DNA from: Actinomadura xylanilytica | Lineage (GTDB): Bacteria > Actinomycetota > Actinomycetes > Streptosporangiales > Streptosporangiaceae | Direction of reading: 5' to 3' | Length of the DNA: 64,000 nucleotides | Assembly (NCBI RefSeq): GCF_030283145.1 | Contig: NZ_JASNWE010000001.1 | Span: forward strand, 1,673,751-1,737,750 | Shown: positions 24,846-32,891 of the stretch, piece after piece | How the letters are laid out: every line of letters begins with the position of its first letter | Position numbering within the stretch: position 1 is the first letter of the stretch | Position numbers and translations under genes: made by a program | Notes under the pieces: generated by a model | The model's input: the letters and a program-made list of their open reading frames with translations, nothing else | Database searches by the model: none | What the model was told of the DNA's origin: nothing

Positions 24846-25754
24846 ATGTCGGCGACGGTCCAGCCACCCGAAAGCGTCACCTGGCGCGTCCACATCGACC
24901 GGTCCATGTGGATCGGCGGAGTGCGCAGCCTCATGCTGCAAGCCCTGCACCCCATGGCCATGTGGGGCGTCTGGCAGAACTCCAACTTCCAGGAGGACCC
25001 CCTCGGCCGGCTCCAGCGGACGGCCGACTTCGTGGGCATGGCCACGTTCGGCGGCCACGAGGAGATCGAGGAGCTGGCCGCCCGCGTCCGCGGGATCCAC
25101 CGCAGCCTGCGCATCCTCAACCACGACACCGGCAGGAAGGAGCGCCTCGACCAGCCCGAGCTGCTCCGCTGGGTGCACTGCGCCGAGGTCTACTCCTACC
25201 TGGAGGTGGCCCGCAGGTCCGGGCTGCCGCTCACCGCCGCGATGGCCGACAGGTACCTCGACGAGCAGCGCCACACCGCCACCTACGTGGGCCTGCACGC
25301 CGAGGACGTGCCCGGCGGCGTCGCGGAGATGGAGTCCTACCTCGCCGAGATGCGCCCGCAGCTCCGCGTCACCGAGGAGGCCGCGGCCACCGTCCGGTTC
25401 CTGATGTGGCCGACGATGCCGGAGAACCTCAAGTTCCTCAATCCCGGAAAGCCCGGCTACTTCCCGTTCGGGGCGCTCTGCTACTACTCGCTGCCGGACT
25501 GGGCCCGCCAGATGTACGGGGCGCTGCCCGAGGTGCCCCAGCCGGCCGTCACGGCCGCGCTGCGCTCGTTCCGCACCACGATCAGCGCGGTGCCCGAGCG
25601 GCTGCACGACTACGCGTTCGCCAAGCCCACCCGCGACATGCTGGACCGGGCCCGGCAGCGCCTCGCGGCCGACGGCTACGACCTCGGCCGCGGCCTGTAC
25701 GGCCTGCGCGACCCGCGCCGCTGGCCCCAGCGCCCCGCCCTCATCCCGGCCTGA
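24846..25754 (+). CDS. DUF2236 (MpaB/rubber-oxygenase-like) protein
   Basis: A 302-residue protein matching the DUF2236 family, to which latex-clearing protein Lcp and fungal MpaB belong. Conserved segments are LMLQALHPMAMWGVWQ (putative heme-ligand His), RWVHCAEVYSYL, MPENLKFLNPGKPGYFPF and FAKPTRDMLDRAR. Family knowledge: members are b-type heme or di-iron-type oxygenases, but most actinobacterial ones have no assigned substrate. ATG at 24846 has GAGGTG upstream; in-frame codons back to 24756 look non-conserved. No signal peptide. Confidence 0.83.
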   Translation: MSATVQPPESVTWRVHIDRSMWIGGVRSLMLQALHPMAMWGVWQNSNFQEDPLGRLQRTADFVGMATFGGHEEIEELAARVRGIHRSLRILNHDTGRKERLDQPELLRWVHCAEVYSYLEVARRSGLPLTAAMADRYLDEQRHTATYVGLHAEDVPGGVAEMESYLAEMRPQLRVTEEAAATVRFLMWPTMPENLKFLNPGKPGYFPFGALCYYSLPDWARQMYGALPEVPQPAVTAALRSFRTTISAVPERLHDYAFAKPTRDMLDRARQRLAADGYDLGRGLYGLRDPRRWPQRPALIPA

Positions 25755-25830
25755 CCCCCGGCCCGCATCCCGCATCCGGCCCGCGAGGCGTTCACCGAAC
25801 CCTCACGGGCCGGGCGCGGGCTCAGGCGGG

Positions 25831-26724
25831 TCAGGCTTCGACGGGGAGGGCGGCCCAAGGGTCCTTGCGCGGGGCGGCCTGCGTCCCCTCCGGGCAGTGC
25901 CGGGCGAAGTCGCACCAGGAGCACAGGTTGCCCGGACGGGGCGGGAAGACCTCGTCGTACGGGGCGTGGTCGATCGCCGGCTGCGCGCCCGAACGCGGCT
26001 TCGGGACGGGACCGAGGCGCGTCCTGTACGCCTCGTCGGCCGCCGCGGCCTCGGCGGCGATCTGCTCGGCCCGGCGCAGGTGCCGGTCGAGCGAGGCGTC
26101 GGTGTGCTCCCAGACGGCGGTCTCGCCGGACGGCAGATGGTGCAGCTCGACCCGGTGGCACGGACGGCGCAGCACCCGAGACGCGGCCACCGCGTACAGC
26201 GCGAGCGCGAGGGAGCCCCGCGCGTCGTCGGCGGTGAGGACGTGCCGTCCGGTCTTGTAGTCGACCACGACCAGCTCGGGGCCGCGGGCGTCGAGCCGGT
26301 CGATCCGGCCCGACACCGCGATCTGCTCGGTGCGGGTGGCGACCGTCCGCTCGACGCCGAGCGGCTCGTCGGACGGGTCGAGCCTGGCCGCGTAGCGCTC
26401 GACCATCTCGCGGGCCCGGTCGCGCTGCCCGGCGGACTGCGCCTCGTCCCGGAACCCGTCGGTCAGCCAGCCGCGGATCAGCAGCGTGCCGGCCATCTCG
26501 GGGGTGCGCTCGGGCCGCGGCAGCTTCCACCAGGCCGCCAGCGCGTTGTGCACGCTCGAGCCGACGCTGTTGTGCGCCCACCGCGGACCCTTGGACGGCA
26601 TCGGCCGGTCGAGGTAGGTCATCCGGTAGCGCCGCGGGCAGTCGAGCCAGGTGTTCAGCCGCGACGGCGTGCAGGAGTAGAGCTTGCGCGGCATGCCCTC
26701 GAAGCCCAGCTGCTCTGGGGCCAC
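25831..26724 (-). CDS. RecB-family nuclease with iron-sulfur cluster motif
   Basis: A 297-residue PD-(D/E)XK nuclease of the RecB/Cas4/AddB type. The catalytic core reads GRIDRLDARGPELVVVDYKTG (Asp, then D-x-K). A probable 4Fe-4S cluster is formed by Cys29 (LDCPRRYRM) and a C-terminal C-x2-C-x5-C (CSWCDFARHC). It likely acts as a 5'-3' or single-strand exonuclease in DNA repair; no CRISPR genes are nearby, so it is not a Cas4 in context. GTG at 26724 has GGGAG 8-12 nt upstream. It is alone apart from the MBL gene upstream on the same strand. Confidence 0.88.
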   Translation of the reverse strand: MAPEQLGFEGMPRKLYSCTPSRLNTWLDCPRRYRMTYLDRPMPSKGPRWAHNSVGSSVHNALAAWWKLPRPERTPEMAGTLLIRGWLTDGFRDEAQSAGQRDRAREMVERYAARLDPSDEPLGVERTVATRTEQIAVSGRIDRLDARGPELVVVDYKTGRHVLTADDARGSLALALYAVAASRVLRRPCHRVELHHLPSGETAVWEHTDASLDRHLRRAEQIAAEAAAADEAYRTRLGPVPKPRSGAQPAIDHAPYDEVFPPRPGNLCSWCDFARHCPEGTQAAPRKDPWAALPVEA

Positions 26725-26818
26725 GGTCAGCGCTCCCTGGCGGGTCGGTCTGTGGTCGGACGGCCGGCGAAGCCGCCCGGTTCGGTCGCCCGGCAACCGG
26801 GCCGGCCGTCGGCAGCCG

Positions 26819-26890
26819 GGTCAGTCGCAGTCGCCAGGTCAGTCGCAGTCGGCGGGTCGGTCGCAGTCGCCGGGTCGGTCGGCGGCGAAC
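26819..26890. repeat. 18-bp tandem repeats (about 3.5 copies)
   Basis: GGTCAGTCGCAGTCGCCA-type units lie end to end at 26819-26836, 26837-26854, 26855-26872 and a partial copy at 26873-26890. They fill part of the gap between the MBL-fold gene and the nuclease gene. No protein or promoter function is apparent. Confidence 0.8.
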
Positions 26891-26908
26891 CGGCCTTCGG
26901 CGGCCGGG

Positions 26909-27619
26909 TCAGTCGTCGTCGCCCTCGCGGGCGAGGGCGCCCCAGGTCTCCCAGCGGGCGTCCTCTTCGCCGACCGTGGTCTCCTCGCCCTGCCCGGGCA
27001 GGACCCGCAGGTCCTTGGGCAGCGGGGTCAGCATCGCCCCGATGGAGTTGAGCTGCTTGCGCAGGTCGTCGTAGGCACCGCCGATCGAGCCGGGCCGGCC
27101 GCGGTGCAGGGTGTCGCCGGCGAACAGCACGCCGAGCTGCTCGCTGATCACGCACATGCTGCCCGGGGTGTGCCCGGGGGTGTGCATGACCTCCAGGGCG
27201 ACGTCGGCGATCTCGAAGACCCCGCCGTCCTCCAGCCAGATGTCGGGCTCGAGGGAGCGCAGCGCCTTGGCGTCGTCCTCGTCGTCCTCCTCCTTGGCGA
27301 GGCGGCCGAAGTAGTCGCGCCACAGCAGCCGGTCGGCGCGGTGCAGCGCGATGGGGGCCCAGTCGTCCTCGTCCTCCTCGCCGGCGGCGGCCACCTCGAG
27401 CGCCACGGCGAGGTGGTGCTCGTTGCCGTCGGTGAGGAGCACGGCCATGACCTCGCGCTCACCGACCTTCTCGAGGATGGCCTCGGCGTCGTACGCCGGG
27501 TCGATCACGATCACCTCGTCATCGTCGCCGACGATGAAGGTGTTGTTCTCGACGTCGTACTCGGTGTCGTCCAGGGTGAGCTTCCCCGACGTCACGACCT
27601 GTTCGATGCGCGCGTCCAC
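26909..27619 (-). CDS. Metallo-beta-lactamase-fold protein with degenerate metal motif
   Basis: A 236-residue MBL-fold protein. The strand NNTFIVGDDDEVIVIDPAYD and the downstream motifs MHTPGHTPGSMC and LFAGDTLHRGRPG are intact. The first metal motif, usually THxHxDH, reads TDGNEHH (residues 63-69), so two ligand His are Asp and Asn. Two acidic insertions (GEEDEDDW and EEDDEDDAK) interrupt the fold. It may bind one metal or have a different role. GTG at 27619 is used; 27646 is an in-frame alternative. Confidence 0.82.
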   Translation of the reverse strand: MDARIEQVVTSGKLTLDDTEYDVENNTFIVGDDDEVIVIDPAYDAEAILEKVGEREVMAVLLTDGNEHHLAVALEVAAAGEEDEDDWAPIALHRADRLLWRDYFGRLAKEEDDEDDAKALRSLEPDIWLEDGGVFEIADVALEVMHTPGHTPGSMCVISEQLGVLFAGDTLHRGRPGSIGGAYDDLRKQLNSIGAMLTPLPKDLRVLPGQGEETTVGEEDARWETWGALAREGDDD

Positions 27620-27709
27620 GCCCCGCACCCTACCGTGCTTCCGCAAGCCCCCGGGGGCACGCCCCGAACCCGTCCGGCCCGGCCGGGATCACCCCTGGCC
27701 GGGGCGCCG

Positions 27710-28561
27710 TCAGGCCCCGCCGGTGACCGGGACGGCGCCCGTCGCGGCGGCGCGCAGCGCCGCGTAGGCCGCCGGGGCGGTGGTCTCGGCGCCGAGCCGG
27801 TCGCCGGTCGGCTCGCCGTGATCGTCGCTGGAGCCGGTCCGGACCAGGCCGAGCCGGTCCGCCAGTGCGGCGAGGCGGGCCCGGTCGTCCGGGGCGTGGT
27901 CGGGATGGTCGACCTCGACGCCGGTGAGCCCGGCGGCGGCCAGCCGCTCGATGACCTCGTCCGGGACGAGGTGGCCGCGGCGCCGCGCCCGCGGGTGCGC
28001 CAGCACGCAGGCGCCGCCCGCCGCGCGGACCAGCCGCACGGCCCGGACCGGGTCCGGCGCGTAGCGGCCGGCGTGGGCCCGACCGCCGGACGCGATCCAC
28101 TCCTTGGTGAACGCCGCGTCGACGGTCCGGACCGCGCCCGCCTCGACCATGGCGCGGGCGATGTGCGGGCGCCCGACCGCCTCGCCGCGCGCGAGCGACC
28201 GCACCCCGTCCCAGGTGACGTCCACGCCGAGTTCCCGGAGCCGGTCCACCATGAGCCGCGCCCGGTCCACCCGGCCGTCGCGAATGCGGGCGAGCTCGGC
28301 GGCCAGCACCGGCTCGTCCGGGTCGAAGAGGTAGCCGAGCATGTGCAGGCTCTCGCCGTCCTGCTCGCAGGACAGCTCGACACCCGGGGCCAGGGTCAGC
28401 CCGGACGGGAGGGCCGCCGCGGCGGCGCCCCAGCCCGCGACGGTGTCATGGTCGGTGAGCGCGAGGACGTCCAGCCCGGCGGCCTTGGCGCGGCGAACGA
28501 CCTCGGCAGGCGGACGGGTGCCGTCCGACACGTCGCTGTGGGCGTGCAGGTCGATGCGCAT
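27710..28561 (-). CDS. PHP-domain phosphoesterase (TrpH/RNase AM-like)
   Basis: A 283-residue PHP phosphoesterase. Metal-ligand motifs are MRIDLHAHSDVSDG (H-x-H, D), LALTDHDTVAG (D-H-D), PGVELSC (E), CVLAHPRARR (H) and TGSSDDHG (D-x-H). Family knowledge: members such as E. coli YciV (RNase AM) trim 5' ends of RNA or hydrolyse 3',5'-nucleoside bisphosphates. It lies downstream of the DUF6758-like gene on the same strand, 42 bp away, and may share its transcript. Confidence 0.9.
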   Translation of the reverse strand: MRIDLHAHSDVSDGTRPPAEVVRRAKAAGLDVLALTDHDTVAGWGAAAAALPSGLTLAPGVELSCEQDGESLHMLGYLFDPDEPVLAAELARIRDGRVDRARLMVDRLRELGVDVTWDGVRSLARGEAVGRPHIARAMVEAGAVRTVDAAFTKEWIASGGRAHAGRYAPDPVRAVRLVRAAGGACVLAHPRARRRGHLVPDEVIERLAAAGLTGVEVDHPDHAPDDRARLAALADRLGLVRTGSSDDHGEPTGDRLGAETTAPAAYAALRAAATGAVPVTGGA

Positions 28562-28603
28562 GCCCCTTTTGTAACAGCCCGCGCGCGACGGCGGGGCCTG
28601 CGC

Positions 28604-29254
28604 TCAACCACCATTGAGACGGGGGCTGAGCGCGCCGTAGGGGAGGTCGGGTTTCATCCCGGGCTCGCGCAGATCGAGCAGGCTGGGACGGGCCAGCATC
28701 AGCGCCCCGGCCTCCGCGGGCCACAGCACCGCCCAGAGCCAGTCGCCCATGGCCTCGCCGACGTAAACGGCGCGGTCGGGCCGGGTGGGCACCGACCACA
28801 TCGGCACGGTGTGCCCGCATGTCGCCGACGGGCCGCTGACGTCCAGCTTGACGTGCGGCGGGTCGGCGTCGAAGCCCACGCCGGGGTCGGGCTCGTCGAG
28901 GCCGGCGTAGTGGGAGCCGAGACCGGCGCCGGGCTGCTCGGCGATCAGCACCAGGTCGGCGGGACCGCTGACCGTCGCGGGCCCGGACAGGGCGACCGCG
29001 CACGCCCTCGCCCCGGTGTGCTCGTCGCCGGCGGTGGCGAACCCGGTGACCAGCCAGCCGAGCGGCAGCGGCCAGGGCGTCCAGACCGGGACCCTGGTGT
29101 CGTCCAGCACGGCCGCGAGGCTCTCGGCGCCGGGCCGCCCGGACGGCTGTCTCGGCAGTACGGTGCCGTGCACCGGGCACTGCCAGTCGCTCGACCAGAG
29201 ACTCGGCTCGTGCAGCGGACCCGCGCAGCGCGGGCATGTGGGCTCCGCCCTCAT
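28604..29254 (-). CDS. DUF6758-like protein with N-terminal zinc ribbon
   Basis: A 216-residue actinobacterial conserved protein. It has an N-terminal treble of Cys (CPRCAGPLHEP ... WQCPVHG), which looks like a zinc ribbon, then a conserved body with WTPWPLPLGWLVTGFA, GDWLWAVLWPAEAGALML and a closing PYGALSPRLNGG. I recall this layout as the DUF6758 family in Streptomyces; function unknown. ATG at 29254 is used; a TTG at 29263 is in frame upstream. It is divergent from the NUDIX gene. Confidence 0.8.
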   Translation of the reverse strand: MRAEPTCPRCAGPLHEPSLWSSDWQCPVHGTVLPRQPSGRPGAESLAAVLDDTRVPVWTPWPLPLGWLVTGFATAGDEHTGARACAVALSGPATVSGPADLVLIAEQPGAGLGSHYAGLDEPDPGVGFDADPPHVKLDVSGPSATCGHTVPMWSVPTRPDRAVYVGEAMGDWLWAVLWPAEAGALMLARPSLLDLREPGMKPDLPYGALSPRLNGG

Positions 29255-29333
29255 GATTACCAACAGTGCGCGGCGGATCCCGTCACGTCAAGTTCTCCGG
29301 GACGAATATCAGCGGCTGGAGGGGCGAAATAGG

Positions 29334-29729
29334 ATGATACGAGTGCGGTGCGTCGGCGGGATCGTCCGCGACGAGGCCGGTCGGTGGCTGCTGGTCAAGC
29401 GCGGGCACCCGCCCGGCGAGGGGCTGTGGTCGATCCCCGGCGGCCGGGTCGAGCCGGGCGAGGGCGACGCCGCCGCCGTCGTCCGCGAGCTGCTGGAGGA
29501 GACCGGCCTGGACGTCACTGTCGGTGACCTTGCCGGGACGGTCGACCGGCCCGGCCCCGGCGGCGTCACCTACGTGATCCACGACTACACGGCGACGGCG
29601 GTCGGCGGCGCGCTGCGCGCGGGCGACGACGCCGCGGACGCCCGCTGGGTCACGTCCGCCGAGCTGAGGGCCCTGCCCACCGCGCCCGGCCTCCTCGAAG
29701 CCCTGACCGCCTGGGGCCTGCTCACCTAA
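29334..29729 (+). CDS. NUDIX hydrolase
   Basis: A 131-residue NUDIX protein. The Nudix box runs from GGRVEPGEGDAAAV through VRELLEETGLD (REUxEExGU intact), preceded by WSIPGG. It hydrolyses nucleoside diphosphate derivatives; WSIPGGRVEPGE resembles ADP-ribose or MutT-like types but the substrate is not clear. ATG at 29334 is used. A TAGGAT hexamer overlaps it (29330-29335), so the true start may be GTG at 29343 on a leaderless mRNA. Confidence 0.9.
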   Translation: MIRVRCVGGIVRDEAGRWLLVKRGHPPGEGLWSIPGGRVEPGEGDAAAVVRELLEETGLDVTVGDLAGTVDRPGPGGVTYVIHDYTATAVGGALRAGDDAADARWVTSAELRALPTAPGLLEALTAWGLLT

Positions 29730-29745
29730 GGCCCGGCGGCCCCGC

Positions 29746-31248
29746 TCAGCGGTCGCCGTTCAACGCGCCGTTGGAACCGGTCGGGGTGTCCGGGAGGCTC
29801 GGCGCATCGGAGGCGTACGAACTGTACGGACTGTACGGGGCGTACGGGGCGTACGGGGCGCCGGGGCCGGCGTGGTCGTATGGGGCGGGTGGGGTGTCGG
29901 CCGAGGCGTCCCCGGGGACGCCCGCGGGGGCGTCCACCAGGGCCGCCGTCGCCGGTACGTGGCCCTCGGTGACGGTCCGGATCCGCATCCGCCGCATCAG
30001 CCAGACGATGACGGCCGCGTACAGCAGCATCGGTAGGACATCGGCGAGGACGTACTGCCAGGGCACCCCGCCCTGCTCGATGTCGAGCGTCCCGACGGCC
30101 GCCGGGAGCAGGAACGCCATCAGGTTGTTGAAGACGTGCAGGGCGATGGACGCCTCAAGGCCGCCGCTCCGGACCGCCAGCCAGCCGGACAGCGCCCCGA
30201 AGAAGAAGATGTCGAGCATCCCCCAGCCGGTGTAGCCGTGCCCCGACGTGAAGAGGGCGGCGCCGACGACGATGCCGGGCCAGGGGGTCCGGAACACCAC
30301 GCCGAACGCGCGTGCGACCTTGCCCCTGCGGGTCTCCAGCGTGCACGCGCCGAGCGCCTGGATGATCCAGCCGCGGAAGACGTACTCCTCGGCGGCCGAC
30401 TGGAACGGCACCAGCAGGATGATCACCAGGGCCGGGCCGGCGAAGTCGCCCCAGCCGACCCAGTGCTCATCCGCCCCCGAGGTGTCGTTCATCAGGGTGC
30501 CCGCCAGCCAGGACGCCCCGAACGACACCGCGCAGAACCCGATCGCCACGCCGCAGCACACCAGCATCCAGCGCAGCCGCAGCCGTCCGGCCACCGAGGA
30601 CAGCGTGCCGGGCGAGCGCCGCTGCACCAGCCAGGCGGCGCCCAGCACCACCGGCAGGAACACCGCGAGGGAGGCGAGGTTGAAGGCGAGGTCGGCGGTC
30701 GGGTCCGTGAACAGCGCGTCGTCGGAGCCGGACACCGGCGCCCGCCCGGTCACCACGGCGACCGCCACCAGCAGGACGACCATCAGCATGATGATCGCCG
30801 CGAAGCCGACCACCACGACCGCCAGGCTGCCGACGAGCGGACGCCACCAGCGGTGCACTTCCGTCCGGGCCATGCGGTGGTACGGGCTGCCCGGAGGCAT
30901 CGGCACCACCCACGGCCGCCTCACCCGCCCCGGCGGCGGCCCGTACTGCCCGTAGGGCTGAGAGGGCGCGTACTGCCCGTACGGCTGGGACGGCCCGTAC
31001 GGCTGGGGCTCTCCGTACGGCTGAGACGACCCGTACTGTCCGTACGGCTGCTGATGTGGGGGGTGTGGTTGTTGCGACGGGTACGCGTACTGCCACTGGC
31101 CGTGGGACTGCCCGCTCGGCTGACCGTGGGACTGCCCGTACGGCTGCGCCGGATCGTCCTCCGGCGTGGCGGCACCGGGCGGTGGTCCCGGATCGGGTGC
31201 GACACGATCGGGTGGCGCCCAGCCGTTGTCGTCCACCGGTTCCGACAC
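29746..31248 (-). CDS. CPBP-family intramembrane metalloprotease
   Basis: A 500-residue membrane protein. The N-terminal ~110 residues are rich in QPYGQ/SQPYG repeats; a multi-helix core (about 135-425) carries the CPBP motifs AAEEYVFRGW (EExxxR), TSGHGYTGW and ALHVFNNLMAF; the cytoplasmic tail has PYAPYAPYSPYSSY. Family knowledge: CPBP (CAAX/ABI) proteases cleave membrane-bound substrates or act in prenyl-protein processing and immunity. The repeats are probably disordered. It lies just downstream of the CoA-lyase gene (53 bp). Confidence 0.87.
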   Translation of the reverse strand: MSEPVDDNGWAPPDRVAPDPGPPPGAATPEDDPAQPYGQSHGQPSGQSHGQWQYAYPSQQPHPPHQQPYGQYGSSQPYGEPQPYGPSQPYGQYAPSQPYGQYGPPPGRVRRPWVVPMPPGSPYHRMARTEVHRWWRPLVGSLAVVVVGFAAIIMLMVVLLVAVAVVTGRAPVSGSDDALFTDPTADLAFNLASLAVFLPVVLGAAWLVQRRSPGTLSSVAGRLRLRWMLVCCGVAIGFCAVSFGASWLAGTLMNDTSGADEHWVGWGDFAGPALVIILLVPFQSAAEEYVFRGWIIQALGACTLETRRGKVARAFGVVFRTPWPGIVVGAALFTSGHGYTGWGMLDIFFFGALSGWLAVRSGGLEASIALHVFNNLMAFLLPAAVGTLDIEQGGVPWQYVLADVLPMLLYAAVIVWLMRRMRIRTVTEGHVPATAALVDAPAGVPGDASADTPPAPYDHAGPGAPYAPYAPYSPYSSYASDAPSLPDTPTGSNGALNGDR

Positions 31249-31300
31249 CTATGACCCCCTGTCCAGAAGCTCAGCACTCTGGGGGAGAGCGTACGTGCCC

Positions 31301-32242
31301 TTAGGCGGGCGGGGGTTCGAAGGTCTTGGTGCGGGCGAGTCCGGCGGCCCGGCCCTTGGCGGAGACGACCAGCGCCATCTTGCGGGACGCCTCGTCGATC
31401 ATCTCGTCGCCCAGCATGGCCGCGCCGCGCCGCTCGACCCTCGTGGCGTGGTCGTAGGCGTCCAGGATCAGCTCGGCGTGGTCGTAGTCGTCCTGCGTCG
31501 GGGAGAACACCCGGTTGCCCGCCTCGACCTGGGACGGGTGCAGCACCCACTTGCCGTCGAACCCGAGCGCCGCCGACCGCTCGGCGACCCGGGTGAAGGC
31601 GTCCACGTCGCGGACGTTGAAGTAGGGCCCGTCGATCGCCTGGAGGTCGCGGGCGCGGGCGGCCATGAGGATCCGCATCAGGATGTAGTGGTAGGCGTCG
31701 CCCTCGGTGTAGCCGGGCGGCTGCTCCCCCACCACCAGCGTCTTCATGTTGATCGAGGCCATGAAGTCGCCGGGCCCGAAGACCAGGGTCTCCAGCCGGG
31801 GCGACGCGGCGGCGATCGCGTCGATGGCGACCATGCCCCGCGCGTCCTCGATCTGCGCCTCGATGCCGATCCGGCCCGGCTCGTACCCCATGGCCCGCTC
31901 GATCTGGGTGAGCAGCCGGTCGAGCCACTGGACGTGGGAGGCGTCCTGCGTCTTCGGGAGCATGACCGCGTCGAGGTTCGCGCCCGCGCCCTCCACCACC
32001 TCGATCACGTCCCGGTAGGCCCAGTGGGTGTCCAGGTCGTTGATCCGGACGACGCGCACCTTCCCCGACCAGTCGCCCTCGTTGAGCGCCGCGACAACGT
32101 TCTTGCGGGCGTCCTCCTTGGCGGCGGGCGCGACCGCGTCCTCCAGGTCGAGGAAGATCTCGTCGGCGGGGAGTCCCTGGGCCTTCTCGATGAAGCGGGG
32201 ATTGCTGCCGGGGACGGCCAGGGTGGTGCGTCGCGATCGCAT
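31301..32242 (-). CDS. HpcH/HpaI-aldolase-type CoA-ester lyase (malyl-CoA/citramalyl-CoA-like)
   Basis: A 313-residue CitE-superfamily enzyme. Motifs include TTLAVPGSNPRFIEKA, FLDLEDAVAP (acidic metal ligand), VVRINDLDTHW, MLPKTQDASHV, IEAQIEDARGM and FGPGDFMASI. It probably cleaves an acyl-CoA such as L-malyl- or beta-methylmalyl-CoA into glyoxylate plus acyl-CoA, or condenses them. The exact substrate cannot be read from sequence. The chosen ATG is at 32242. No adjacent partner such as a CoA transferase or dehydratase is seen. Confidence 0.87.
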   Translation of the reverse strand: MRSRRTTLAVPGSNPRFIEKAQGLPADEIFLDLEDAVAPAAKEDARKNVVAALNEGDWSGKVRVVRINDLDTHWAYRDVIEVVEGAGANLDAVMLPKTQDASHVQWLDRLLTQIERAMGYEPGRIGIEAQIEDARGMVAIDAIAAASPRLETLVFGPGDFMASINMKTLVVGEQPPGYTEGDAYHYILMRILMAARARDLQAIDGPYFNVRDVDAFTRVAERSAALGFDGKWVLHPSQVEAGNRVFSPTQDDYDHAELILDAYDHATRVERRGAAMLGDEMIDEASRKMALVVSAKGRAAGLARTKTFEPPPA

Positions 32243-32303
32243 GGGCCGGATGCTACCGACCGTCCGCGCCCTGTTCCGGGCCGGGGCGTGAGACGCTGCG
32301 GGC

Positions 32304-32813
32304 ATGGGCGAGCTGAACGCGGCGCTGGTGGAAGAGGCGGCGAAGAAGTCCGGGCTGCTGTGGCTTGACCTGCCCGGCCTGCCGCAGCCCCGGGCGGCCT
32401 GGCACCTGTGGCACGACGGTGCCGCGTACGTGCTGACCGGCGGTGAGGGCGAGCAGCCCCTCCCCGGCCTGCCGGACGCCGAGCGGGTGACGGTCATCCT
32501 GCGCAGCAAGGACAAGGGCGGACGGCTCCTGTCGTTCGTCGCGACGTGTGCGCAGGTGGAGCCCGGCGGCGACACGTGGAACACCGTCGCCCCGCTGCTG
32601 GCCAAGGACCGCCTGAACGCCTCCGGCCACGAGGGGCAGCTCGAACGCTGGGCGGACGAGTCGTACATCATCGAGCTCACCCCGCACGAGGCGGCGGGCG
32701 AGGCGGCGGGCGAGGGCGGCTACGCGACGGTCCGTCCCGTCCCGACGCCCGCCACCACCGCCGGGACGCCTCCGCGCCTGCGCGGCGCCAAGGGCCGCAA
32801 GGTCGATCGCTGA
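32304..32813 (+). CDS. Conserved hypothetical protein
   Basis: A 169-residue soluble protein without a family I can name. The first 130 residues have a mixed alpha/beta pattern with LLWLDLPGLPQPRAAWHLWHDGA, AAYVLTGGEGEQPLPGL and RLLSFVATCAQVEPG; a split-barrel flavin-binding fold is possible but not shown. A low-complexity tail holds two AAGEAAGEGG-like stretches and a basic end. It is divergent from the CoA-lyase gene and convergent with the sigma factor gene. Confidence 0.75.
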   Translation: MGELNAALVEEAAKKSGLLWLDLPGLPQPRAAWHLWHDGAAYVLTGGEGEQPLPGLPDAERVTVILRSKDKGGRLLSFVATCAQVEPGGDTWNTVAPLLAKDRLNASGHEGQLERWADESYIIELTPHEAAGEAAGEGGYATVRPVPTPATTAGTPPRLRGAKGRKVDR

Positions 32814-32891
32814 CCGCCCGGCCCCACCCTCTCCCCCGATCCCGCCGCCCGTCCGCCCGCTCGTCCGCACGCTCGTCCGGATCGAGTGTGA

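Noticed and set aside
26819..26890. Possible short CRISPR-like array
   Set aside because: Units are directly adjacent without spacers and only 18 bp long; no cas genes are present. The RecB-type nuclease nearby is not Cas4 in context.
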